DNA of 64,000 nucleotides, taken from contig NZ_CP017479.1 of NCBI RefSeq assembly GCF_001761465.1, forward strand, positions 3,720,001 through 3,784,000, in the 5' to 3' direction. Source of the stretch: Flavobacterium gilvum (lineage in GTDB: Bacteria > Bacteroidota > Bacteroidia > Flavobacteriales > Flavobacteriaceae). The notes under the pieces are model-generated. The model was not told the DNA's origin. It saw only the letters and a list, made by a program, of their open reading frames with translations, and ran no database searches. Below are positions 20,586 to 28,214 of the stretch, piece by piece (within the stretch, counting starts at the first letter, position 1; each line of letters begins with the position of its first letter). Position numbers and translations under genes: made by a program.

Positions 20586-20668
20586 GCTAATCCGGCTGTC
20601 CGCTGTATCTGTGTGCCTGAACCCCAGGCACACAGGATGCCGCTACCATCCGGGCTAGGGCATTTGTA
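20586..20668. repeat. Imperfect hairpin repeat upstream of the recombinase
   Basis: The perfect inner stem GTGTGCCTG/CAGGCACAC is flanked by imperfect outer arms (GCTAATCCGGC on the left, CCGGGCTAGG on the right). It resembles intergenic hairpins common in Flavobacteriaceae (from memory). It lies 77 bp upstream of the recombinase start. The bulged two-level stem is attC-like in shape, but there is no GTTRRRY core. Confidence 0.55.
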
Positions 20669-20744
20669 TTCCATAACAAGTTTGTTTTTTTTAGATGTTA
20701 TTTCTTTCAAATTTAATATCTTTAAAACATTTAATTATACGCCT

Positions 20745-21788
20745 ATGCAATGGAATGCCAAAATCATCACGCACAAAAAAGAAAAACGAATTGCCGTTTA
20801 TTTTGAAAAAAACGCCGAATGGATTGCCCGAATAAAAAACGTCGCTGGTTCCCGATGGAGCCAAACCTTGGGGCTTTGGCATATCCCAAACACCGAAGAA
20901 AACAGAATTAGATTTAAACTCACTCCCTATCGCACACAATCCCGTCAAGAGAAGGCATTGCCCAAATCGAAAAATTCAAGCAATGGCTACGCTCCAAACC
21001 CTATAGCGAAAGTACCATCACCACTTATAGCGAAGCCTTAAAATCATTCTTGCTTTACTACCGAGAGAAAGCCATTGCCGAAATCACCAATGAAGATGTG
21101 GTACTGTATAATAATGATCATATTTTGAAAAACAATCTTTCGGCCTCATATCAAAACCAAATCGTTAACGCCATTAAATTATACTTCATAACCATTCGAG
21201 AAACCAAAATAGAAATAGATAAAATACACCGTCCCAAACGTGAGAAAGTTTTACCAAATGTTTTGAGCAAAAGAGGAAGTCAAATTAATCTTGAATGCAC
21301 ATTCTAATATCAAACACAAAACAATGCTTTCGCTGATTTACAGTTGTGGTTTGCGCTGTGGCGAATTATTAGCACTACGTCCTATACATATCGATTCAAA
21401 AAGGAATATTGTATTGCTCAAAAACTCCAAAGGAAAGAAAGACAGAATAGCGACACTAAGCCCAAAAATATTAGAAATGCTTCGGGAATATTATATATTG
21501 TTTAAACCTACAACCTATTTGTTTGAAGGACAAACCAAGGGACAACCTTATGATAACAGGAGTTTACAACAAGTCTTAAAGCAGGCACTCAAAAAAACAG
21601 GCATAAAAAAAACAGCCACCTTGCATTGGCTCCGGCATAGCTATGCTACCCACCTACTGGAAAGCGGAACCGATTTAAGATATATACAAGAATTATTAGG
21701 ACATAATAGTAGCAAAACCACCGAAATTTACACTCACGTTAGCACAAAAAGTATTCAACAAATAAAAAGTCCGTTTGATGATCTGTAA
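20745..21788 (+). pseudogene. Tyrosine recombinase of the cassette array, two compensating frameshifts
   Basis: Start ATG at 20745 (MQWNAKIITHKKEKRIAVYF). The frame shifts once between about 20900 and 20950 (a base missing) and back at about 21270, where AGCAAAAGAGGAA has one A too many for the expected SKEEVKLIL. Joined, it is about 347 residues with an N-terminal SAM-like domain and a complete catalytic domain. Catalytic residues are Arg (codon 21354), KGKKDR, His 21624, Arg 21633 in HWLRH, His 21702 and Tyr 21729 in EIYTHV. It ends in KSPFDDL, like the RSPLDAL end of IntI1. From KGKKDR to HxxR there are only about 65 residues, against about 105 in IntI1, so the IntI-specific insert is absent. 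It may be inactive, or the indels may be sequencing errors. Confidence 0.88.
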
Positions 21789-21890
21789 TAAAAAGATTAT
21801 TTCTATATTTGAAAAAAAGCGCTACTCAATTGCGACTATACATCATATTTTGGGTGGATTGTCGCTACTTTATAGCGGGTATATACAAGT
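21789..21890 (+). other. Candidate attI-like insertion site
   Basis: This 100-bp stretch joins the recombinase stop to the first cassette, which opens at G21889 (GTTAGCAGTA). It carries a direct repeat CGCTACT (21820-21826, 21863-21869). It does not look like the attC family. In integrons new cassettes enter between such a site and the first cassette. The role is inferred from position and from the core sequence. Confidence 0.5.
21804..21811 (+). promoter_or_regulatory. Possible Pc-like promoter, -7 box reading into the array
   Basis: TATATTTG fits the Bacteroidota -7 consensus TAnnTTTG. It lies just after the recombinase stop and 108 bp before the first cassette gene. A -33 element at normal spacing is not clear. 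Confidence 0.35.
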
Positions 21891-21911
21891 TAGCAGTAAT
21901 ACAAAGTAGAA

Positions 21912-22442
21912 ATGAATAAAATAAAGATTACAATTACTTCTCTCCTTATTTCCTTTATTATGCAAGCGCAGGAAAAATCAGAAGCTGAAAATTTTATTAT
22001 TGACTTTTTTAAGAAACGGGAAAAGGATAAAGTAACCTACTATACAGATAAAATATGGCCTTTTAATTTAGAAGGAATAAAAGATGCTTTAAAAAAAACC
22101 ACTCTTCAAATTCGGGATACAAGATTTGCAAAAGATATTGATGAAATGCCAATTAGTATAGTATTCACAAACAAAGAAATGGATTATGTATATAATGAAA
22201 TTGAAAAAAACAACAAAGAAGGTTGGGCAAAAGGAAAACTAAAAGATGTAGAATTTATTGCGAGTGAAAATCGTGATAAATATGGAACAGCTATCTATAG
22301 TTTTTCGAAACCAGTGTTTTTAAGGAATAACACAATTTGTATATTTTATTATGACGGTAATGAAATGGGAACGCTTCGGACATTCATGAAAATAAATAGT
22401 GAGTGGAAATACTATTCTATGTTTTTTCAATGGGTTAATTAA
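21912..22442 (+). CDS. Cassette 1: secreted hypothetical protein
   Basis: This 176-residue protein has a signal peptide (MNKIKITITSLLISFIMQAQ) and a mixed alpha/beta body rich in Lys and aromatic residues, with no motif I recognise. The stop lies 8 bp before the attC. As first cassette, it would be the most recent arrival and best placed for expression from a promoter near the attI-like site. Confidence 0.75.
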   Translation: MNKIKITITSLLISFIMQAQEKSEAENFIIDFFKKREKDKVTYYTDKIWPFNLEGIKDALKKTTLQIRDTRFAKDIDEMPISIVFTNKEMDYVYNEIEKNNKEGWAKGKLKDVEFIASENRDKYGTAIYSFSKPVFLRNNTICIFYYDGNEMGTLRTFMKINSEWKYYSMFFQWVN

Positions 22443-22449
22443 GTACTAC

Positions 22450-22582
22450 TGCTAACGGCTACTACAACGGATTTGGGCAATAGGCTTAATGGAATGATGG
22501 TTTTGTATTTGGGATGATTTGGCAAATCCGAAAATAGGACTTAATTTAGTCCCAAACCCGCTGTAGTACCAGAACGTTAGGC
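22450..22582 (+). repeat. attC-like site 1
   Basis: This site starts TGCTAAC and ends with core GTTAGGC (22576-22582). The arms TACTACAaCGG and CCGcTGTAGTA, then TTTGGG and CCCAAA, pair. The 15 bases ending at 22456 match 13 of 15 as the reverse complement of the 15 that open cassette 1 at 21889. Confidence 0.88.
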
Positions 22583-22626
22583 GCAATTTCAGCAACACTG
22601 CAAATAAAAACCAAAAACAATAAATT

Positions 22627-22854
22627 ATGACATTAAATGAATTAGGAACTAAACTAAGCGAAATGTATAATAATGCACCGAAAGGTGATTCGGTAGCAAT
22701 GATACATTTGTTTGGAATTAAGTATGCGACAGAAATCAAAGAAAGTGAATATTCGAAAAAAGATATTATTACACAATCTGGAATTTCTGCCTCATATTTA
22801 ACTGAACTTACAAAAGGTGTTAAACTAGCTGAATATGTAATCCCGAAAGATTAG
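22627..22854 (+). CDS. Cassette 2: small HTH-like protein
   Basis: This 75-residue soluble protein has a helical C-terminal half (KKDIITQSGISASYLTELTKGVKLAEYV) that reads like a helix-turn-helix. It resembles small HTH-like hypothetical proteins, but the family was not identified with certainty. The next gene starts 4 bases after its stop, so the two form one transcript within the cassette, possibly as partners. Confidence 0.65.
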   Translation: MTLNELGTKLSEMYNNAPKGDSVAMIHLFGIKYATEIKESEYSKKDIITQSGISASYLTELTKGVKLAEYVIPKD

Positions 22855-22858
22855 TCAA

Positions 22859-23083
22859 ATGGACAAAACATATATTCGCTCTAAGCATTTTACTTACGAC
22901 GAATTACAAACAATCATAAAACAATTAAAAGAATTGAATTACGAATGGATTGCAAATATAGATTACATCGGAAGTAGTGACTCTGAAGAAATTGATGTGA
23001 CTTTTTCTCTTCTAAAAGAAGATTTAGGAGAGTTTCTCTCGGTTATATTTAGTTGTGGATATTTACACGCTTTCGAAAGATAA
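22859..23083 (+). CDS. Cassette 2: small hypothetical protein
   Basis: This 74-residue acidic protein (YDELQTIIKQLKEL, then SSDSEEIDVTFSLLKEDLGEF) has no recognised motif. It is tightly coupled to the HTH-like gene upstream and ends 5 bases before the attC. Confidence 0.65.
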   Translation: MDKTYIRSKHFTYDELQTIIKQLKELNYEWIANIDYIGSSDSEEIDVTFSLLKEDLGEFLSVIFSCGYLHAFER

Positions 23084-23088
23084 ACTGC

Positions 23089-23221
23089 GCCTAACAGCTA
23101 CTACAACGGATTTGGGCAATAGGCTTAATGGAAAGTTGGTTTTGTACTTGGGATGATTTGGCAAATCCGAAGAATGGGCTTAATTTAATCCCAAACCCGC
23201 TGTAGTACCAGAACGTTACCG
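23089..23221 (+). repeat. attC-like site 2
   Basis: This site starts GCCTAAC, an exact RYYYAAC, and ends with core GTTACCG (23215-23221). GCGCCTAAC here is the exact reverse complement of GTTAGGCGC, which opens cassette 2 at 22576; over 15 bases 13 match. The body is nearly identical to site 1. Confidence 0.9.
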
Positions 23222-23245
23222 GCAATTCCAAAACAAAAATAGCGT

Positions 23246-23803
23246 ATGAAGAAACTAATCAAATTTTTTTCAATTTCAATATTCATTTTTTGTATTCTTC
23301 CATGCTTTCAAATGTGTTCAGACAATTCAATTCTTAAACGACAATATGAAAATGAAGTAATTGTTGATTCAACTTTAAGTGTGAAAACTCTAAAATTTAA
23401 AAATGACTCTTTGAAAAAGTTAACGCAAGAAAAAAGAGAACAGGAATTGGAAAGAGTGAGGAGACAATGGACAGCAAATGCTTATGAATTGGGATTTTCT
23501 GGCTTTCGTGAATTTAAAATCGAGGATTTTAAGGATTGGACACTATATCCAATGTTATGCTTTACTGTTTTCATTCTATTATCCATTTTTGTATTTTTTT
23601 TCGCTTTCAAAGAACATTTAGCGAAAGTTTACAAAATCTCAATATTCAATTTAGGGTTAATTATTTCTTCAATGCTAATATTCATATCCAAAGTAGGATT
23701 TGATATTATCTACAATATAAAATATGGATATTACCTTTTGCTTTTAAATATTATAATTTTAATAATATTGAGTAAAAGAGAACTCGAAAGGAACAGCCGG
23801 TAA
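23246..23803 (+). CDS. Cassette 3: membrane hypothetical protein
   Basis: This 185-residue protein has an N-terminal hydrophobic segment ending in a Cys-containing stretch (FCILPCFQMCSDNS), a charged coiled region (LTQEKREQELERVRRQW), and two or three membrane helices in the C-terminal half. The family is not recognised. The stop TAA (23801-23803) lies inside the attC start box CGGTAAC, a packing often seen in integron cassettes. Confidence 0.7.
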   Translation: MKKLIKFFSISIFIFCILPCFQMCSDNSILKRQYENEVIVDSTLSVKTLKFKNDSLKKLTQEKREQELERVRRQWTANAYELGFSGFREFKIEDFKDWTLYPMLCFTVFILLSIFVFFFAFKEHLAKVYKISIFNLGLIISSMLIFISKVGFDIIYNIKYGYYLLLLNIIILIILSKRELERNSR

Positions 23804-23929
23804 CAGCTACTACAACGGATTTGGGCAATTGGCTTAATGGAAAGTTGGTTTTGTATTTGGATGATTTGGCAAATCCGAAGAATGGGCTTAATTTAGTACC
23901 AAACCCGCTGTAGTGCCAGAACGTTACCG
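23798..23929 (+). repeat. attC-like site 3
   Basis: This site starts CGGTAAC and ends with core GTTACCG (23923-23929). GCCGGTAAC is the exact reverse complement of GTTACCGGC, which opens cassette 3 at 23215; over 15 bases 13 match. Confidence 0.9.
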
Positions 23930-23953
23930 GCAAGCAATTACACCCCACTATAA

Positions 23954-24553
23954 ATGACGAAAACCGAAGTAATAAAAAAATTGTATTTTCATCTTGAAGA
24001 AACGTTATCAGAAGAAGCTTTGAAAATTATTTTAGAAAATGATATTCGTGTAGAAAATTTCTTTGTAATTCATTCAGGAATTTATTTTGACAAATTAAAA
24101 AGTGAAAACAAGATTTTAGATTATTCTCTTCAACATACAATCAAAATAGGAGAAAAAGAAAGGGTGCATATCGATTTAAGATTTGTAGACAATCAAGGAG
24201 AAATAAATTATGTAGAGTTAAAGCACTTCAGTATTTCTAGAAATCGTGGGAACGGAAGAAGATTATCATTTTACACTAGTAATTCAGAAAGTGGTCGCAA
24301 AGTTGGAATCGTTGGTGATTGTCTAAAACTCCATCTTTTGAAAAATCAAGAATTTCTTGAGGAAAATTCAAATCTATTTTGCGTAGCATTTATAACTCCA
24401 AAACCAAACCTTATTGATTTACAGAAAATGATCCTCAATTTGGAAAGTTATCCCGAAATTGAAAATTGGGAACTAAAATTTCCAGTGGAATTTGAAAATC
24501 AGAAGCAAGATTTAGGCTTTTTAGTTTATGAAGATTATTTTGCCAGCCGGTAA
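23954..24553 (+). CDS. Cassette 4: hypothetical protein, possible PD-(D/E)XK nuclease fold
   Basis: This 199-residue soluble protein has a central stretch where IDLRF is followed by a hairpin and then VELKH. The Asp...Glu-x-Lys spacing fits the PD-(D/E)XK active site. The following RGNGRRLSFYTS would be a DNA-contacting segment if so. Restriction-like or defence nucleases use this fold, and defence genes are common integron cargo. The motif is visible, the fold and activity are inferred. The stop TAA (24551-24553) lies inside the next attC start box. Confidence 0.7.
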   Translation: MTKTEVIKKLYFHLEETLSEEALKIILENDIRVENFFVIHSGIYFDKLKSENKILDYSLQHTIKIGEKERVHIDLRFVDNQGEINYVELKHFSISRNRGNGRRLSFYTSNSESGRKVGIVGDCLKLHLLKNQEFLEENSNLFCVAFITPKPNLIDLQKMILNLESYPEIENWELKFPVEFENQKQDLGFLVYEDYFASR

Positions 24554-24679
24554 CAGCCACTACAACGGATTTGGGCAATTGGCTTAATGGAAAAATGGTT
24601 TTGTATTTGGATGATTTGGCTAATCCGAAAATAGGGCTTAATTTAGTCCCAAACCCGCTGTAGTGCCAAGACGTTAGTG
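24548..24679 (+). repeat. attC-like site 4
   Basis: This site starts CGGTAAC and ends with core GTTAGTG (24673-24679). GCCGGTAAC matches the opening GTTACCGGC of cassette 4 at 23923 (13 of 15 over the longer stretch). Confidence 0.9.
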
Positions 24680-24754
24680 GCAATGCTTTGACGACAGTGC
24701 TAACTTGAAAACTGACTGCATAAAACGAACTTTGACATATAATCAAATCAAGAC

Positions 24755-25309
24755 ATGAGAAAATTAAAACTACAGATGAATATGACCATTGACAGTTTTG
24801 TCGGTGGTGTAAATGGTGAGCAGGACTGGCTTGAACGAAATCAGGACAGTGAGTTTATAAAGTTGTATCAGAAAGACATAGTTGACTCGGCTGACACACT
24901 TCTATTGGGCAGAAAAATGACAGACGTATTTATCAGTCATTGGGAAAGTCAATATGATAATCCTAATGCGGTGTTCGCTCGTAAACTGGTTGACATCTCT
25001 AAAATTGTTTTTAGCAAAACCATTACAACCATAGCAGGGAAAAACGTAAGAGTTGAAAATGGCGACCTGGTTACTATTGTAAACCAACTGAAAAGAGAAA
25101 AAGGCAAAGACATTCTTGTATATGGTGGAGCAAGTTTTGTTTCATCACTTGTCAAACACAATTTAATTGACGAGTATAATTTTTTCATTCACCGGACAGC
25201 AATTGGAAATGGACTAAAAATTTTTACGGATCCAACAAAACTAAAACTCATAAGCAGCAAGTCGTTTGAATGTGGTGTAGTTGCTAATCAATATAAACCT
25301 GAACTATGA
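24755..25309 (+). CDS. Cassette 5: dihydrofolate reductase/RibD C-terminal family protein
   Basis: This 184-residue protein has the RibD_C/DHFR-like fold signatures: MTIDSFVGG near the start, DTLLLGRKMTD, IVFSKTI, and the NADPH-binding ILVYGGASFVSSLV, ending with a YNFFIHRTAIGNG segment. Family members are NADPH-dependent reductases of mostly unknown substrate. It is not a folA-type DHFR, so trimethoprim resistance is not implied. It is a single-gene cassette. Confidence 0.85.
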   Translation: MRKLKLQMNMTIDSFVGGVNGEQDWLERNQDSEFIKLYQKDIVDSADTLLLGRKMTDVFISHWESQYDNPNAVFARKLVDISKIVFSKTITTIAGKNVRVENGDLVTIVNQLKREKGKDILVYGGASFVSSLVKHNLIDEYNFFIHRTAIGNGLKIFTDPTKLKLISSKSFECGVVANQYKPEL

Positions 25310-25364
25310 CCGAGGACTCATTAAGCTTTGAGCTGACTAACTCCGAAAGAAGAATAGCACATGC

Positions 25365-25497
25365 CGCTAACACACGCTACAAGCAATTTGGGTATTAGGC
25401 TTAATTTGAAATTGGTTTTGTATTTGGGATGATTTGGCAAATCCGAATAATGGGCTTAATTTAGTCCCAAACCAGCTGTAGTAGCGTGACGTTAGCG
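25365..25497 (+). repeat. attC-like site 5, variant arms
   Basis: This site starts CGCTAAC and ends with core GTTAGCG (25491-25497). The outer arms differ from other copies: CACGCTAC on the left pairs with GTAGCGTG on the right, so both arms changed together. The opening of cassette 5 (GTTAGTGGCA at 24673) matches TGCCGCTAAC in 9 of 10 bases. Confidence 0.88.
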
Positions 25498-25562
25498 GCA
25501 ACCTTACAAACGCTAACATAAACTGACATCTTCCAGTTTTATTTAACATAGAAAGAAGCCTA

Positions 25563-25913
25563 TTAATCTTCCCGAATTTTATCTCGGTGGTGTTTTCCCC
25601 AATCAATCAATTCTGCAACCACGTTTTGTAAGGAATCGCAATAGTTAGAAACGGTATATTCAACGGTTGGAGGAGAATTATCGTAAACTTTTCGTACGAT
25701 AAGTTTATTCATTTCCAGTTCCTTAAGTTCTTTAGATAAAACTTTACTGGTAATTCCATTCACGCTCCTTTGTATATCTCGAAAGCGGGTTTTGCCTTGA
25801 TGAACTGCTGTTAATATGGGCAGTTTCCACTTTCCGCTAATTACATAAAGAGAATCCTGTAAGTATTTAATATTTTGTGCAATCTCTACATTGCTATCTT
25901 GTATATCTGGCAT
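25563..25913 (-). CDS. Cassette 6: HxlR-family transcriptional regulator
   Basis: This 116-residue winged-helix protein has the family core SGKWKLPILTAVHQGKTRFRDIQRSVNGITSKVLSKELKELE and ends in a wing and dimer helix. It points against the array direction and is divergent from the oxidoreductase gene, with 66 bp between. Such regulators respond to electrophiles or oxidants and control adjacent oxidoreductases. It probably acts on the shared TTATGGT...TTTACAA site. Confidence 0.92.
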   Translation of the reverse strand: MPDIQDSNVEIAQNIKYLQDSLYVISGKWKLPILTAVHQGKTRFRDIQRSVNGITSKVLSKELKELEMNKLIVRKVYDNSPPTVEYTVSNYCDSLQNVVAELIDWGKHHRDKIRED

Positions 25914-25945
25914 CCTTTAGGTAACTGGTATAGTTTGTAAACCAA

Positions 25946-25964
25946 TTATGGTGTAAATTTACAA
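25946..25964. promoter_or_regulatory. Putative HxlR operator, cassette 6
   Basis: The 19-bp TTATGGTGTAAATTTACAA contains the palindrome GTAAATTTAC. It differs at only two positions from 28157-28175 in cassette 7, which also separates an HxlR gene from an NAD(P) oxidoreductase. Confidence 0.5.
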
Positions 25965-25979
25965 AATAATTTAAATGAT

Positions 25980-26912
25980 ATGAACAATAAAAAATTAATA
26001 CTCGTAGCAGGTGCTACTGGCACCCAAGGAGGAGCTGTAGTTGATGCATTATTAGCTAAGAATATTGCAGTAAGAGCTATTGTACGAAATAAAAACAGTG
26101 AAGGAGCAAAAAAATTGGCCACTAAGAATGTTGAGGTGGTGGAAGCTACTTTTGATGATGTAGAAAGTTTAACCAAAGCTGCGACAGGTGCTACCGGAAT
26201 TTTTTCTATGCAGCTGCCTTCAATGCCAGGAGAAATTGGTAAGGAAACACAGCACGCAAAAAATTTAGTTGCTGCTGCAAAGACTGTGGGCATAGAACAA
26301 ATTGTGCATACCTCTGTTGCCCGTGCCGGCGACCAGGAAAACTTTGTAGATTGGGATAAAGGAATATGGATGCCTGCTTATTGGGAGGAAAAAGCAGCAG
26401 CCAATAATATTGTGAAAGAAGCTGGATTTTCCTATTGGACGATAATAAAGCCACCAATGATGATGGAGAATTTACTTCCATCTAAGAGTGCAGTGGTGTT
26501 TCCAACGTTAGCACAAGACAAGCTGTATACTCCGCTCGCACCAGAAACAAAATTAGAGTGGATTTCCCCTGCTGATATCGGTCGTTTTGCCGCTGAAGCT
26601 TTTGCACAACCTGAAAAATTCAACAAGAAGGAATTTGCTATTGTCGGAGATAAACTTACGATGTTAGAAATTGCAGAAATACTTACAGCGGTTACGGATA
26701 AACCATATAAAACCAAAACGGTATCAGTTGAAGAAGCTGTAGCACTAGGCTTCTATGAGCCGGCTGCCCAAAGCCACGTATGGCAAAACGTTGAAGGTTA
26801 CAAAGTTGACCCACAAGAAGCAGCGGAATTTGGAATTGAAACAGAATCGCTAAAAACTTATTTGGAGAGAAATAAATTTGTTCTTTTAGAAGGAGATAGT
26901 AACGTGAAATAA
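25980..26912 (+). CDS. Cassette 6: NmrA-like NAD(P)-binding oxidoreductase
   Basis: This 310-residue protein is an atypical short-chain dehydrogenase. It has LVAGATGTQGGAVVDALL (a GxxGxxG nucleotide-binding motif) at residues 7-24, VRAIVRNKNS after the second strand, and an NmrA-type C-terminal half. It lies divergent to the HxlR gene and ends before the terminator at 26965. It is likely induced by the regulator under redox or electrophile stress (inferred). Confidence 0.88.
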   Translation: MNNKKLILVAGATGTQGGAVVDALLAKNIAVRAIVRNKNSEGAKKLATKNVEVVEATFDDVESLTKAATGATGIFSMQLPSMPGEIGKETQHAKNLVAAAKTVGIEQIVHTSVARAGDQENFVDWDKGIWMPAYWEEKAAANNIVKEAGFSYWTIIKPPMMMENLLPSKSAVVFPTLAQDKLYTPLAPETKLEWISPADIGRFAAEAFAQPEKFNKKEFAIVGDKLTMLEIAEILTAVTDKPYKTKTVSVEEAVALGFYEPAAQSHVWQNVEGYKVDPQEAAEFGIETESLKTYLERNKFVLLEGDSNVK

Positions 26913-26964
26913 ACTAGAATTCAATAGAAAAGCAAGGGCTTAACTTACACTAAATAAAAAAGAT

Positions 26965-27002
26965 AGCTTCTACGTTATATTAAGAAATATGATGTAGAAG
27001 CT
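26965..27002 (+). terminator. Terminator inside cassette 6
   Basis: A stem AGCTTCTAC/GTAGAAGCT (26965-26973 with 26994-27002) precedes TTTTCG and lies 53 bp after the NmrA-like gene. Confidence 0.65.
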
Positions 27003-27090
27003 GTTTTCGTATATTTGAATAGACGAAAAAAAAAATATCGATAAAACTTTTATCTCCTAACAAATCACAACACACGGGAAAAAAGGCAGC

Positions 27091-27222
27091 CGCTAACAGC
27101 TACTACAACGGATTTGGGCAATAGGCTTAATGGAAAGATGGTTTTGTATTTGGATGATTTGGCAAATCCGAAGAATGGGCTTAATTTAGTCCCAAACCCG
27201 CTGTAGTACCAGAACGTTGGCG
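27091..27222 (+). repeat. attC-like site 6
   Basis: This site starts CGCTAAC and ends with core GTTGGCG (27216-27222). GCCGCTAAC is the exact reverse complement of GTTAGCGGC at 25491, the opening of cassette 6; over 15 bases 13 match. Confidence 0.9.
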
Positions 27223-27289
27223 GTAATTTTACGACCTACACCACTACTACAAACATCACTACAAAAAATGGCAATTTTCTGAAAATAAA

Positions 27290-27317
27290 AAAGCGGAAAC
27301 CTTTAGACTTCCGCTTT
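27290..27317 (-). terminator. Terminator of the cassette 7 oxidoreductase
   Basis: A perfect 9-bp stem AAAGCGGAA/TTCCGCTTT (27290-27298 with 27309-27317) lies 31 bp after the stop of the minus-strand gene. It would also block minus-strand transcription into attC 6. Confidence 0.75.
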
Positions 27318-27347
27318 GACAATTAAAAATTTTGAGAGGAGAACCAT

Positions 27348-28139
27348 TTAATTCAAAACTCTTGCAGGTAAACCAAAATACTCTCTATTGAAATCTATTG
27401 CTTTATCGACAAACCCATCGGGATAATTTCCAGAAAGAATAATGTTTATATTTTCTTCCCCAAGTCCAATGTTTTTATTAAGTAGAAAATCTCTGGCTTC
27501 TGCCGAATTTTCTCGTATTGCTTTTTCTCTTGCTTCTTTTGCTTCCTTTAAAGTCAAGTCTGTGCAATAAGCTGGTGTTCCTGGCTGATGCTTCCAACTT
27601 TCCGAAATACTACCAGCATCATAACCGTCAAAACCTGTTTGATTTACCAATTCGATGACTACTTTTTTTTCATTTTCATCATCACCCGAAACTGCAAGTG
27701 CAATTCGACCTTCCGTTCCTTCTGGCTTACCTTCTGCATATAAACTGTATGCCCCAATGTTATTAAATGCTTTTATCACAGGTCGCCCAATTTGGTTTTG
27801 AACCCAAGCACTGTTTTCTAACCCATTTTCAATCTCATCAATAACACCATCACGAAACGGATAGTAATTCATTGTTTCCACTACAATTACCTCTTTTGGT
27901 ACATCCACAAAAAGCTCTTTTATATTGGGCAACTGTCCTAATGGAACTGTAAGCACAATTAAGTCGACATCTATTACAACATCTTTACTCGCTAATGCTT
28001 TCAACCCATTTTGCGAAGCAAAGTCTTGTAATGACTCTGGACCTTTGGAATTTGCTATTTGAACCTGATTTCCTTTTGAGGCTAATTTTCTTGCCAACGT
28101 TTTTCCGATAACACCTGCACCAATAATTCCTATTTTCAT
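27348..28139 (-). CDS. Cassette 7: NADPH-dependent F420-reductase-like NAD(P)-binding protein
   Basis: This 263-residue protein has a Rossmann motif at its start (IGIIGAGVIGKTLARKLASKG), then QIANSKGPESL, and a long C-terminal helical part. The N-terminal domain matches the F420:NADP oxidoreductase-like family, although Bacteroidota do not usually make F420, so NADP(H) is the likelier partner. It points against the array and is divergent to an HxlR gene. Confidence 0.85.
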   Translation of the reverse strand: MKIGIIGAGVIGKTLARKLASKGNQVQIANSKGPESLQDFASQNGLKALASKDVVIDVDLIVLTVPLGQLPNIKELFVDVPKEVIVVETMNYYPFRDGVIDEIENGLENSAWVQNQIGRPVIKAFNNIGAYSLYAEGKPEGTEGRIALAVSGDDENEKKVVIELVNQTGFDGYDAGSISESWKHQPGTPAYCTDLTLKEAKEAREKAIRENSAEARDFLLNKNIGLGEENINIILSGNYPDGFVDKAIDFNREYFGLPARVLN

Positions 28140-28156
28140 TTTATATTTTTTTTACA

Positions 28157-28175
28157 TTATGGTACAAATTTACAA
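28157..28175. promoter_or_regulatory. Putative HxlR operator, cassette 7
   Basis: TTATGGTACAAATTTACAA matches 17 of 19 bases of the cassette 6 site (25946-25964) and lies in the same kind of divergent spacer. Confidence 0.5.
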
Positions 28176-28214
28176 TTTTTTACTTTCCTTTGTATAGTTC
28201 TTTCCCAAAGGAAA

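Noticed and set aside
20499..20744. Upstream extension of the recombinase frame
   Set aside because: It runs through the hairpin repeats and has no homology-like features; MQWNAKIITHKKEK at 20745 is the natural start.
20900..21290. Programmed ribosomal frameshifting in the recombinase
   Set aside because: No slippery heptamer in the right phase was found at either point; TTTAAAC near 20,915 is out of phase.
20745..21788. Calling the recombinase a canonical integron integrase IntI
   Set aside because: The IntI-specific insert between the conserved Lys region and HxxR is absent; length there matches XerC/D-type enzymes.
22452..22739. Minus-strand reading frames over the attC sites (also near 23751-23948, 24435-24746, 25367-25606)
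   Set aside because: They translate the repeat itself into the same peptide (YYSGFGTKLSP...) at each copy and overlap real cassette genes.
24755..25309. Cassette 5 as a trimethoprim-resistance dihydrofolate reductase
   Set aside because: It belongs to the RibD C-terminal branch, not to FolA or Dfr enzymes found in resistance integrons.
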